64,000 bases of DNA from Roseiarcus sp963749715 (GCA_963749715.1 CAVVNR010000006.1:186001-250000), one strand, 5' to 3'. Positions 36,746-45,336 are shown, numbered from the stretch's first letter. The notes: a model not told the origin generated them from the sequence alone. Made by a program: numbers and translations.

Positions 36746-37780
36746 ATGTTGCACAGTGATGACTCCCAACTCACGCTGGTCCCGGCGATTGTCACCGGCT
36801 ATCCGCTCGTCCAGGAGAAAGGGGGCTTGGCGCGTCAGACCAAGATCAAGTTCGCCAATGAGATGGAGGGCGCCGGAAGGCAAATCGAAGACGACCGGCA
36901 CAGCGATCTCGGCGACGCGACCTGTCGCGGCCAAGCGCTTCCCGAGACGCCGATCGTTGCCTTGCCCCTGGCCAGCGCCGCGATTGACCTCGCTGCGACA
37001 AGACTGACAGACACAATTCTTGGCTGCAATGAGCAGGATCTCGCCGACGTCCTGAGAGCAACCGCCGCCGAAATCGGTTGTCGCCACATTGCGTATGTGC
37101 GCTTGTCTCCTGACAGGAGCGGAGATACCGGCTTGCTCACTGCGGTCGTCACATACTCGAGGTTATGGCAGGTTCGGTACTTCATCAAGCAATATGCGCG
37201 TTGCGATCCTATAATTACTTACGGACGAGATGCTTTTGTGCCGTTCGATTGGGCGAGCCTGCCACTCGACAATCATGCGACGAGAGCATTCCTGATCGAC
37301 GCAGCTCGTCACAATATTGGGCGCAACGGGTTGACAATTCCATTGCGGAATCGTCGTGGGGTTGTTGCGTTGATTTCGTTCAATAGCGACCTTTCGACCG
37401 ATCAATGGGAATTATACAAAACAAACAATATGGGTAATTTGAGATTATTATCGGTCCTCATTGATTCGGCGGCTAATATCAATTTCAAAGCGCCATCCTT
37501 TCCCGTCCATCTGTCAAGTCGGGAAGAGCAGTGTTTGATTTGGGCGGCAAGGGGAAAGACGTATCAGGAGATCGGGGAGATCCTCCACATTGGGTTTGGC
37601 AGCGTGAAGACGCATTTGGATGCCGCCCGTCACAAATTGCGCTGCGTCAATCTGACTCACGCGGTTGCGCTCGCTTTGGCGACTGACGTTATTCCCCGGA
37701 AAGCGCTGAAAATTGCAACCGGCGCTGCGGATCACGGCGCGCAGAGCGCGGCGCCTTCAGAACTGCGTATAGGAGACTGA
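36746..37780 (+). CDS. LuxR-family quorum-sensing regulator with N-terminal extension
   Basis: 344 residues from ATG 36746 (GAGGG upstream; a TTG at 36692 is also in frame). The autoinducer-binding residues are all conserved with TraR spacing: Tyr137, Trp141, Tyr145, Asp154 and Trp169 ('YSRLWQVRYFIKQYARCDPI', 'VPFDW'), then 'NGLTIPLRNRRG'. The DNA-binding domain is 'LSSREEQCLIWAARGKTYQE', 'IGFGSVKTHLDAARHKL'. About 85 residues precede the position where typical LuxR proteins start; that stretch has no recognised domain. The gene is AT-richer than its surroundings. It is the likely receptor for the LuxI product. Confidence 0.9.
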   Translation: MLHSDDSQLTLVPAIVTGYPLVQEKGGLARQTKIKFANEMEGAGRQIEDDRHSDLGDATCRGQALPETPIVALPLASAAIDLAATRLTDTILGCNEQDLADVLRATAAEIGCRHIAYVRLSPDRSGDTGLLTAVVTYSRLWQVRYFIKQYARCDPIITYGRDAFVPFDWASLPLDNHATRAFLIDAARHNIGRNGLTIPLRNRRGVVALISFNSDLSTDQWELYKTNNMGNLRLLSVLIDSAANINFKAPSFPVHLSSREEQCLIWAARGKTYQEIGEILHIGFGSVKTHLDAARHKLRCVNLTHAVALALATDVIPRKALKIATGAADHGAQSAAPSELRIGD

Positions 37781-38161
37781 TCCGGCCAGCGATACGCTTG
37801 CGCCCGACGTTACTGCGCAGAGTGCGCTCCCTCGGGGGATGACATAGAGCGGTTGGGAGCCCCCGGAGCGGGAGATGCCAGACTGCGCAGCGAAGCTATA
37901 GGGGCCGGTCAACGCGGTAGTTCCGGTGTCGCAAGGATTGGCGGTCTTCGTTCCATACTCGAGTGTGAGACCGCTCGCCGAATTTGCGAGCACGTCCCAT
38001 GCGGTCACGTAAATCTGGGTCGAGCCGGTTGGGCCGACAAGCTGGGTCGTTGTCGCATTTGAGATGTTGATTACGGCGGAGCGTCCCGCCGGAGCAAGCT
38101 GCGCGCTGGCCGCGGAAACCGAGAGAAGCAATGCGACGACGAATGAACGCATCCAAATCAT
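37757..38161 (-). CDS. Small secreted protein of unknown function
   Basis: 134 residues. A clear signal peptide ('MRSFVVALLLSVSAASA') precedes a Ser/Thr/Gly-rich, beta-prone mature part with two cysteines ('NPCDTG', 'ALCAVTSG'). ATG 38161 is preceded by GGAG. The gene converges with luxR and overlaps its 3' end by 24 bases. No family recognised. A tandem 10-base repeat and a 20-base dyad lie upstream, so regulation by the adjacent quorum-sensing system is possible. Confidence 0.65.
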   Translation of the reverse strand: MIWMRSFVVALLLSVSAASAQLAPAGRSAVINISNATTTQLVGPTGSTQIYVTAWDVLANSASGLTLEYGTKTANPCDTGTTALTGPYSFAAQSGISRSGGSQPLYVIPRGSALCAVTSGASVSLAGSVSYTQF

Positions 38162-38492
38162 AACCTACTCCGCAAGTACGCGCAGGTACGACTAATGACC
38201 CCGGCAGGCGGTCGCCAAGCCAAGGAAAGTATTGGCTCGCCCTACGAGGGCAATCCGCCGAGAGGATTCGGCGACAGCGCAGCGCTCAACAATAAATAGC
38301 GGGTCAGCGGTCCAGTGTCCAACAATTTGTTCGTCGTTTGTTCCTATGGTTAACGGCGAGGACGAAGGCGCCCGCTTAATCCATTATTGTGGGCCTGCGG
38401 CCCGGTGCAGGACAGCGGGGTCCGCGTTAGCATCGGGCGCGACCTGTCCGGGTGCTGCCCGACTTTCGCAAGTTCGCGGGTCCTGGGCGGAT
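38162..38492. other. Intergenic region between secreted-protein and CYP153 genes
   Basis: No gene is supported. It contains a tandem direct repeat CGCAAGTACG / CGCAGGTACG at 38171-38190, just upstream of the secreted-protein start, and a perfect dyad AGCCAA-N8-TTGGCT at 38218-38237. Both are candidate regulator sites for the minus-strand gene. The rest, 38240-38492, shows nothing recognisable. Confidence 0.4.
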
Positions 38493-39765
38493 TTACGCGG
38501 GAATTCGCACCGGCAGTTCGCTGATGCCGTGCACGAAGGACGAGAAGACGCGCTTCGGCTCGCCGACGACCTCGATTGTGAGGCAGCCGGTCGAGGATTT
38601 CCTCCCACAGGATTTTCAATTGCATCTCGGCCAGGTTCTTGCCGACGCAGCGGTGAATCCCGAAGCCGAACGAAAGGTGCTGGCGCGGACGCGCGCGGTC
38701 GATGATGAAGCGATCCGGCTCGTCGATCGCCTCTTCGTCGCGGTTGCCGGAAATGTACCACATCGCGACCTTGTCGCCCTTGCGGATGAGCTTGCCGCCG
38801 AATTCGACGTCGGCGAGCGCGGTGCGGCGCATATAAGAGAGCGGCGTCTGGTAGCGGATGATCTCCGGCGCCAACAACTCGATCAGCTCCGGCTTCGCGC
38901 GCAGCTTGGCGAATTCCTCCGGGTTCCGGCTCAGAAACAGGAGGCCGCCGCTCATGGAATTGCGTGTCGTGTCGTTGCCGCCGACGATCAGGAGGACGAT
39001 GTTGCCGAGATATTCGCGCGCGCTCATGTTACGGGTCGCCTCGCCATGGGCGAGCATCGAGATGAGGTCGGGGCGCGGCTCAGCGTTGACGCGCTCGTTC
39101 CACAGCCGCATGAAATATTCGAGGCACTCGCGAAAAACCTCCTCGCGCTGGTCGTCGGTCTCGATCAGGCCGCCCTCGTAGGGCACCGCCGTCGAGACGT
39201 CCGACCAATAGCTCAGCTTGCGCCGATCCTCGAACGGGAAGTCGAACAGGGTCGCCAGCATCTGCGCGGTGAGCTCGGTCGAGACCTTGTCGACCCAGTT
39301 GAAGGTTTGGTCGCGCGGCAGCCCGTCGAGCACGGCGCGGACGCGGCTTCTGATCAACCCCTCGAAATTGGCGAGGTTCTCGGGCGAGACGATCGGCTGC
39401 ACCACCTTGCGCTGCACGTCATGCTTGGGCGGGTCCATGGCGATGAACATCGGCAATTCGCGCTCGGCCGGCTGATCGCGCAGCGTTATCCCCCCTAGCG
39501 TCGAACTCGACGAAAACTCCCTGTGGTTGACTTCGACCGCGATGATGTCCTTGTGCTTGGTCACCGACCAGAATGGGCCGAGCGGGCTTTCCTTGCAGTA
39601 GTGGACCGGGGCCTCTCGCCGCAGCCGGCGAAAATACGGCGCCCAGACGTCCTGCTGATAGAGTTTGGGATCGCTGACGTTGATGTCGTCGAGCGGCGTC
39701 GCTTCGGCGAGCGCCGCGTGGTCGACGGCGGCTGGCGCGTTCATCGCTGATGATGCGACTGTCAT
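38493..39765 (-). CDS. Cytochrome P450, CYP153 alkane hydroxylase type (frameshifted)
   Basis: About 423 residues. Diagnostic segments: 'MFIAMDPPKHDVQRKVVQP', 'FNWVDKVSTELTAQMLATLF', 'DFPFEDRRKLSYWSDV', I-helix 'LLIVGGNDTTRNSMSGG', and heme-ligand loop 'LSFGFGIHRCVGKNLAEMQ'. CYP153 enzymes hydroxylate the terminal carbon of alkanes, using a ferredoxin and reductase. A one-base insertion near 38580 hides the normal end, 'IEVVGEPKRVFSSFVHGI', which stops at 38493. No ferredoxin or reductase gene is adjacent. Confidence 0.88.
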
Positions 39766-40156
39766 TGGCGCCCTCCTTCGAGTTGAGACCGCAGTTCACG
39801 CACGCTTTCCCTGGGCGCAATGAACACAGGCTCGGCCTAGCACGGACGGAACCAATAATCCAACCAACGGCCGTGTCATTTCCGACCCTCGTCGATGAGC
39901 GCATGGAGAACATGATCGCCATGATGTACAGATCGCTCGTAAAATGCTTCAAAGTCCAAGGCCGTTGCCTCGGAGTGTAAACCGTTGAACTAAGCGGCGT
40001 GATTCTGGGGCCTGGGGCTGCTGAGAAGCCGCTTTGTGGCGCTGCCTGCTACGAACCCGGCCCCAGCGAGCAACGCTAAGGGGGAAAAATCGGCTTGACG
40101 GAGGCTCGCGCCGCGCCGAAGCCGTGGCGGGTCATACGCACGGCGAGGGGGAAAGC
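39766..40156. other. Intergenic region upstream of the CYP153 gene
   Basis: The promoter of the minus-strand P450 gene should lie here. A modest AT-rich stretch is present near 39900-39990, but no clear -35/-10 pair or operator was found. On the right, GAGGGGGAAAGC before 40157 is the ribosome-binding site of the next small gene. No other gene is convincing. Confidence 0.35.
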
Positions 40157-40363
40157 ATGAACTCTGGATGGATCATATGCACGCTGATCGACAGCGGAAA
40201 GCCGATCAGGGTGAATATGTCGGTTGCGGCCACCTACGTCCCGCACGGCGCGGGCACGAAAATCTGGATTCCCGGCGATCAGATCGGCATTGACGTCGCG
40301 GAGCTGCCTGATCAAATCGATGCGGCGATCATGACGGCGGTCGAAAACGCCCCAAGCGCCTAG
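40157..40363 (+). CDS. Small protein of unknown function
   Basis: 68 residues from ATG 40157 with GAGGGGG upstream. It reads 'WIICTLIDSGKPIRVNMSVA', 'TYVPHGAGTKIWIPGDQIG', suggesting a compact beta-rich, probably cytoplasmic protein. I do not recognise the family. Its TAG stop shares a CTAG with the convergent tetR stop (40360-40363). Confidence 0.6.
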   Translation: MNSGWIICTLIDSGKPIRVNMSVAATYVPHGAGTKIWIPGDQIGIDVAELPDQIDAAIMTAVENAPSA

Positions 40364-41049
40364 TCCGATCGGGAAGGGCGCCCCTCCGCCCGGCGCCCGT
40401 TTTCAGACGGCGCGCGGTCCGGCCAGGCGCGCATGGCGGCCTCGGCGATCGCGGCCAGCTTGGCTTGGGTCGCGCCGTCGCGGGCGAGCGACGACAGGCC
40501 CTGGATAACCGCGATGACAAGTCCGGCCAGCGCCTCGGCGTCGGTTTCCGGCTTAAGTTCGCCGGTCGCGATCGCATCCTCGATTCTCTCGCGCAGGCGA
40601 GCCTCGACGCCGCGCCGGATCTCCTTGAGGTCGGCCTCGATGTCGGCCGAGGCGGGCGAGCAGCTCGCCGTCGCCGTCGCCACCAAGCAGCCGGGCGGGG
40701 CGTCCTCGCGAGTGAAGCCCGCCGCGGCGGTCGTCATGAGCCGCCGCGCCGCTTCCCTGGCCGTGGGCGCGTCGCGGACGATCCGCTCCGAGGGGACCGC
40801 CGGACCGGAGAGGTAGCGGTCAACCGCCTCCAGGAACAGGTGCTTCTTGTCGCCGAAGGCGGCGTAGACGCTCGGCGGAGTCACCCCCATCGTCGCCGTG
40901 AGCTCGGCGAGCGAGGTCCCTTCGTATCCGTGCCGCCAGAACAGGAGCATCGCCTTGTGCAAAGCCGCGTCGCGGTCGAACGATCGGGGGCGGCCGGCTC
41001 TTCGGCGTTCGGTCACGATGCGCGCGGTTTTCATAGCGCTCGCTAACAT
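40360..41049 (-). CDS. TetR/AcrR-family transcriptional regulator
   Basis: 229 residues. The helix-turn-helix is 'AMLLFWRHGYEGTSLAELTA', 'MGVTPPSVYAAFGDKKHLF', the classical TetR N-terminus. The effector domain includes 'PPGCLVATATASCSPAS'. ATG 41049 is chosen; 41034 is an alternative. An 18-base perfect dyad at 41233-41250 upstream might be its operator. Target genes are unknown; CYP153 or the dienelactone hydrolase operon are candidates by position. Confidence 0.87.
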   Translation of the reverse strand: MLASAMKTARIVTERRRAGRPRSFDRDAALHKAMLLFWRHGYEGTSLAELTATMGVTPPSVYAAFGDKKHLFLEAVDRYLSGPAVPSERIVRDAPTAREAARRLMTTAAAGFTREDAPPGCLVATATASCSPASADIEADLKEIRRGVEARLRERIEDAIATGELKPETDAEALAGLVIAVIQGLSSLARDGATQAKLAAIAEAAMRAWPDRAPSENGRRAEGRPSRSD

Positions 41050-41624
41050 ATATTGACCAGCCTTGTTTCGCAACCGCCTTCGCCTGACGCCGACTGCGGG
41101 TTGTGATCGCGCGAAGCGGCGGGGCGGCTTGAAACCGAGGCGACAAAAACACCAGGCGGGCGGGCGGTCGCCCATCAGTCCGAACGCTTTGGTTGCGCGT
41201 CGAATATTTAATTATCATTCGCTATGAAATTAACTATCATGTTCGATAGTGATCGATAGGTAATCCGGCGGCTCAGCCGCGCGCGGCGTTTCCCGCCGCA
41301 CGGAGCAGCGACGGCCAACATAGGTCATTGCGGCTGTCGGGTTTTTCTATTGCGGAAAATCGGGAATGCTGCTACCTTGGCGCAGTCGCCGATCCAACCG
41401 ATGGCCACGCCGGGGCCGCCGGGAAGGAGAGCAGAGCGGAAGAATTTTTTTGCCGAGGGGGGTCGCCGTAATCCCTTGAAAAGGCTCAATTCCGCGAAGC
41501 AGATGCAAGAAAATCCGGGCCTCTTCTCTTGGAAAAATTTGGGTGGAGCATGGCATGGCTTGGCCCGGCTTTGATAAATTTGGCAGCGGCTCGACGCCGA
41601 TGGAGCACATATCCATCCAGTCCC
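41050..41624. other. 575-base intergenic region with dyad and dispersed repeat
   Basis: No gene is supported. An unusually AT-rich patch at about 41204-41262 contains the perfect dyad ACTATC-ATGTTC-GATAGT (41233-41250) and further partial copies of TATCA/GATAG. From about 41473, TTGAAAAGGCTC, then CCGCGAAG and GAAAATCC, echoes the block at 7711-7740. The rest is unremarkable. Confidence 0.45.
41233..41250. promoter_or_regulatory. Perfect 18-base dyad, candidate TetR operator
   Basis: ACTATC-N6-GATAGT is a perfect inverted repeat in an AT-rich patch 184 bases upstream of the tetR start. Size and symmetry are suited to a TetR dimer. Binding by the neighbouring TetR is inferred from position only. 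Confidence 0.35.
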
Positions 41625-42291
41625 TCAGCCCAAATGCTTGCGGAGGAAGGCGAGCGTGCGCGTCCAGGCAAGCGCCGCGCTCGGGGCGTCGTAGCTCTCC
41701 CGCTGGTCGCAGTTGAAGCCGTGATCGGCGGGATAGATGTGAACCTCGACCTCCGGATGGGCGGCGGCGACTTCCCGCACGCCGGCGACGGGAATATGCT
41801 GGTCCTTCTCGCCGAAATGCAGCAGCGTCGGGACGCGCAGCTCAAGGTCCTTGAGACCGATGATTCCGCCCCCGTAGTAGCCGACGGCAGCGCTCAAGCC
41901 GGGCAGCCGTCCCGCTGCCGCCCATGCGATCGTGCCTCCCAGGCAGAAGCCGACCACCGCGACCTTTCCGCCTTCCCCGGCGACCCCGATCGCGGCGGCG
42001 ACGTCCCTGAGCATCTGCTCGCGGTCGGTCTTGCCGACGATCGCCATGCCGCGCGCCCGCGCCTCCGGGTCATAGCCAACGTCAAACCCTTTCTCGACAT
42101 GCTCGAAGATCGCCGGCGCGACGGCGAGATAGCCTTCGGCCGCGAACTTGTCCGTGACCGCGCGGATATGCGCGTTGACGCCGAAAATCTCCTGCACGAC
42201 GACGACGCCGCCGCGCGGGCCCCCATTCGGATCAGCGCGCCAAGCCCGAAATCGGCCCCGCTCCTTCCGGCTTCAGTTCAATCCAGGCCAT
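41625..42291 (-). CDS. Dienelactone hydrolase family protein (frameshifted)
   Basis: About 221 residues. The N-terminus 'MAWIELKPEGAGPISGLA' starts at ATG 42291 with GGAGGAG upstream. After a one-base insertion near 42233 the frame continues 'QEIFGVNAHIRAVTDKFAAE', nucleophile 'VVGFCLGGTIAWAA', Asp in 'FGEKDQHIPV' and His in 'YPADHGFNCDQR', giving the Cys-Asp-His triad. It is a soluble alpha/beta hydrolase; the true substrate is unknown. It lies 15 bases behind the EamA exporter gene. Confidence 0.88.
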
Positions 42292-42306
42292 CTCATTCTC
42301 CTCCTG

Positions 42307-43248
42307 TTAGACCGCGGTCAGCTGCGGGCCGCCCGATCCCCGTTGCGCGATGGCGATGCCGCCGACGACCAGCATCAGCGCGACGACATGGTAGGCGGCG
42401 AACGGCTCGCCCAGGATCAGAACCGCCATGATCGCGCCGAACGCCGGCACAAGATTGACGAATACACCCGCGCGGCCGGGGCCGATCAGCTCGACCCCGC
42501 GCATGAAGAAAATCTGCGAGAGGAAGGCCGGGCCGAGGGCGACGTAGACGAGCGTGGCCAGCCCCGCCGCGGTCGGCCAGAGGAATCCGCCCGACGCGAT
42601 CTCCCAGATCATCAACGGAACGGAGGTGAGGAACGCCGCCAGCGCCATCCCGGCGAGCAGGCTCAAGCCCGAGACCCTTGGCCGCTCGCGCAACCCGATC
42701 GTATAACCGGCGTAGAGAACCGCGGCGATGAAGATCATCACGTCGCCGTCGTTGAACGAGAAGGTCATAAGCCGGCTGAGCGCGCCCTGAGCCGCGATCG
42801 CCGCGACGCCGGCCATGGTCGTCAAGGCGCCGAGCGCCTGGAGCGCGGTGAACCGGGCGCCCAGGAAAACCCGCGCGCCGATGAGCACCAGGGCCGGTAT
42901 CGCGCCCTGGATGATCGACAGATTGAGGGCGCTCGTTCGATGCGCGGCGACGTAGAAGAGGGCGTTGAAAACGGTGTAGCCGAGCGCCCCCATAACGGCC
43001 ATGTAGCGCCAGTTCGCGCGCAAGATCGGCCAGTCCCGCCGCAGCGCGGGGCGAGCCGCCAACAGGATGGGGATGAGCGCCACGGCCCAACGCAGGCAGG
43101 TCAGGGTCATCGGCCCGATCTGGCCGACCGCCAATCGGCCGACGATCGAATGTCCGGCCCAGATCAGGGTCGTGAGAACGAGCATGAGGGTCGGGTTGGC
43201 CCAGGCGGATTGCAGAAGCCCAGCCCTTGGCGCGGTCAGGTCGGTCAT
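42307..43248 (-). CDS. EamA-family drug/metabolite exporter
   Basis: 313 residues with about ten transmembrane helices in two EamA repeats ('LMLVLTTLIWAGHSIVGRLA' in the first, 'VMIFIAAVLYAGYTIGL' in the second). ATG 43248 (MTDLTAPR) is preferred to an upstream start because it precedes the first helix closely. It probably exports a small metabolite; substrate unknown. It forms an operon with the dienelactone hydrolase gene. Confidence 0.87.
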   Translation of the reverse strand: MTDLTAPRAGLLQSAWANPTLMLVLTTLIWAGHSIVGRLAVGQIGPMTLTCLRWAVALIPILLAARPALRRDWPILRANWRYMAVMGALGYTVFNALFYVAAHRTSALNLSIIQGAIPALVLIGARVFLGARFTALQALGALTTMAGVAAIAAQGALSRLMTFSFNDGDVMIFIAAVLYAGYTIGLRERPRVSGLSLLAGMALAAFLTSVPLMIWEIASGGFLWPTAAGLATLVYVALGPAFLSQIFFMRGVELIGPGRAGVFVNLVPAFGAIMAVLILGEPFAAYHVVALMLVVGGIAIAQRGSGGPQLTAV

Positions 43249-43388
43249 GAATGTGTTCGGCGGCCTCTGGCGCATTCTGCTCCGCGGGAAATCGAACACA
43301 AAGCGCACGACGACATAAGCCGAGCCGCCGCCGAAGGCAATCCGCGCGATCTCATGCGAATGAGGTCAGGGCGGACGCCCGGATCTCC

Positions 43389-44292
43389 TTAGCGGGCGAC
43401 GGCCTGCGACGGGGCTTCGCCGAATAGGTAGATGAGGCCTAGCCTGAAGTCGTTGGAGGCCAGTCTGTTGCGCGACGAGATCGCGCTGACGCCGCCGCCG
43501 CCGCAACTCGCGGTGGAGAACGTCTTGCCGCCCGCGCCGGCGAGGCAATTCGAGCCGCCGGTCGTGATCGAGCCGTAGTTGAGATACCGGTAGCCGAACT
43601 CAAGCTTCAGGTTGGCGGTGATGTCGAAATCGACGCCCGCCATCAGCGCCCAGGCGAAGCTGGTCCGCGATGCATTGGCGAAATAGCCGCCCGAGGCGCC
43701 GAGCGATGAGGAGTCGGCGTAGCCGAAATCCCTGTTCGGTGAAGCCGGACACTTTGTTGCCGGCAAAGCCGACGCCGGCGCCGAGGAATGGCGTGAGCCC
43801 ATACCAGGCGCCGGGCGTCGCATAGCCGTTGACGAGGCCGACAATCGAGGCCACCGCGCCGCGATCGAAATCGGCATATTGCGCCGGGCCGTTGTAGGCG
43901 GGCGAGGCCGGATCGTTCGACGCGTGAAGGGACCGCAGGCCGGCGCCGGCGCGATATTCAAGCGTCGCGTCAGCGCGAAACCAGCTGTTCGACTGATAGC
44001 CCGCGCCGACGTCGATCATGCCGAAAGGCGAGAGGGTCGTATTGTGGAACGCCTGCGTCGCGGCGCCGGAGGCAAAGCCAAGGCCGGCGATCGGACCGGG
44101 CGCGGCCTCGAGCGCCGTCGCCGTCGCATTGACGCCGACCCCCACGTCGCCGCGCAGATACCAGGCGCCGAATTGGGTCTCGGCTGGCGAGAGGGGCGGA
44201 AGGGTCGGCGCCGGCGGCAAATCGGCGGCGTTCGCCCATCCGCGTGAGGCTGCGGCGATCCCCGCGAAGGCCAGCAGACGCAGGTTGACCAT
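43389..44292 (-). CDS. Outer-membrane beta-barrel protein (frameshifted)
   Basis: About 300 residues. A signal peptide ('LRLLAFAGIAAASRGWANA') is followed by 'WYLRGDVGVGVNATATAL', 'GMIDVGAGYQSNSWFRADAT', 'LTPFLGAGVGFAGNKVSGF', then after a one-base shift near 43730 'WALMAGVDFDITANLKLEFG', 'YRYLNYGS' and the terminal 'NDFRLGLIYLFGE' strand. This matches Omp25/opacity-type eight-stranded barrels of Hyphomicrobiales. A perfect CtrA box lies about 80 bases upstream of its ATG. Confidence 0.83.
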
Positions 44293-44367
44293 GGCCGTCC
44301 CTTCGTTCGGCGCGGGGCAACCCCCGACCGCGCGCTCCGAAATTCGGGAAAACCTGTCATGCTCGTG

Positions 44368-44383
44368 TTAACGGCGGCTTAAC
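44368..44383 (-). promoter_or_regulatory. Perfect CtrA-binding box upstream of outer-membrane protein gene
   Basis: TTAA-CGGCGGC-TTAAC on the plus strand, and the reverse strand also reads TTAA-N7-TTAAC, so both half-sites are intact with the canonical 7-base spacing. It sits 76 bases upstream of the start of the beta-barrel gene, and 46 bases beyond the LysR gene's end. The box is the consensus bound by phosphorylated CtrA. Confidence 0.65.
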
Positions 44384-44428
44384 CCTAACCGTTCGTTCAC
44401 TCCGGCGAAAAGTTCGCCGGAGCGCCCG

Positions 44429-45292
44429 TCACGCGGCTTGGCGCGCTGGGGCGCCGATGGTTCCGCGGATCGCCTCGGCGAGCGCGCTCGCTTCCTCGGA
44501 CGGGCGCCCGGGCGCGTGGATAAGGCCCATCCGGGTCAGGGGCAATTCGGGCAACCCGTGCTCTCGGCCGAGGAGGCGCAGGCCGGGGCCAACCATCGAC
44601 GCGGGCAGGATCGTCGCGGCAAGTCCCGCGCGCACGACCGTACCGATCGCGGTGAAATTCTTGGAAAAGAACCGCGCCCGGGTAAGGCCCGGAGTTGCCG
44701 CCAGCGCCGTCTCGGTCGCGCGCCGCCAGATGCAGGTGGCGCTGCCAAGCGCGAGGGGGATCGGCGCGCCCTCCTCGAGGCGAAACCCTTCGGCCGCGAC
44801 CCAGACCAGGGGCTCTTCGCGCAAGAGTTCGAGGCCGTTGATCCCTTCGTGGTCGGTGACCAGCGCCAGCTCCAGCGCCCCGGCGACAACCTGGGCGGCG
44901 AGCTCCGTCGACGCCTCGCAAACGACCGAGACCTCGACCAAGGGGTGACGGCGATTGAAGCGCGCCACGATCTCGGCCAGAAACAATTCGGCGTAGTCGT
45001 CGGGAATCCCGAGCCTGACCGCGCCTCTGAGCCCCTTCCGCGATAGAGCCGCCATCGCGCCGGCCTCGACCTGGATGATGCGCCGCGCGTATTCGATCAG
45101 GCGCTCGCCGTCCGCAGTCAGCCGCGCGCCGCGCCCATGCTTGACGAACAGCGCGCAGCCCAACTGCTGCTCCAGTCGGCGGACGTGCATCGAGACGGCG
45201 GACTGGGTCTTGTGGACGCGCTCCGCCGCCCTGGTGAATGAGCCGCAATCGACGATGGCGAGGAATGAACGGAGCTGGTCGGTGTCGAGCAT
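44429..45292 (-). CDS. LysR-family transcriptional regulator
   Basis: 287 residues. N-terminal winged helix 'DQLRSFLAIVDCGSFTRAAE', 'VHKTQSAVSMHVRRLEQQLG' and effector domain with 'LRGAVRLGIPDDYAELFL'. It is divergent from the DUF1127 gene with 157 bases between, the usual setting for a LysR protein acting on its neighbour. The inducer is unknown. Confidence 0.9.
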   Translation of the reverse strand: MLDTDQLRSFLAIVDCGSFTRAAERVHKTQSAVSMHVRRLEQQLGCALFVKHGRGARLTADGERLIEYARRIIQVEAGAMAALSRKGLRGAVRLGIPDDYAELFLAEIVARFNRRHPLVEVSVVCEASTELAAQVVAGALELALVTDHEGINGLELLREEPLVWVAAEGFRLEEGAPIPLALGSATCIWRRATETALAATPGLTRARFFSKNFTAIGTVVRAGLAATILPASMVGPGLRLLGREHGLPELPLTRMGLIHAPGRPSEEASALAEAIRGTIGAPARQAA

Positions 45293-45336
45293 GGGGACTC
45301 ATCCAAGATAGCGATCAGTTACTCTACAAACATTCG

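Noticed and set aside
39750..39980. A 76-codon plus-strand open frame upstream of the CYP153 gene
   Set aside because: No ribosome-binding site, overlaps the start of the P450 gene, and the composition does not look coding.
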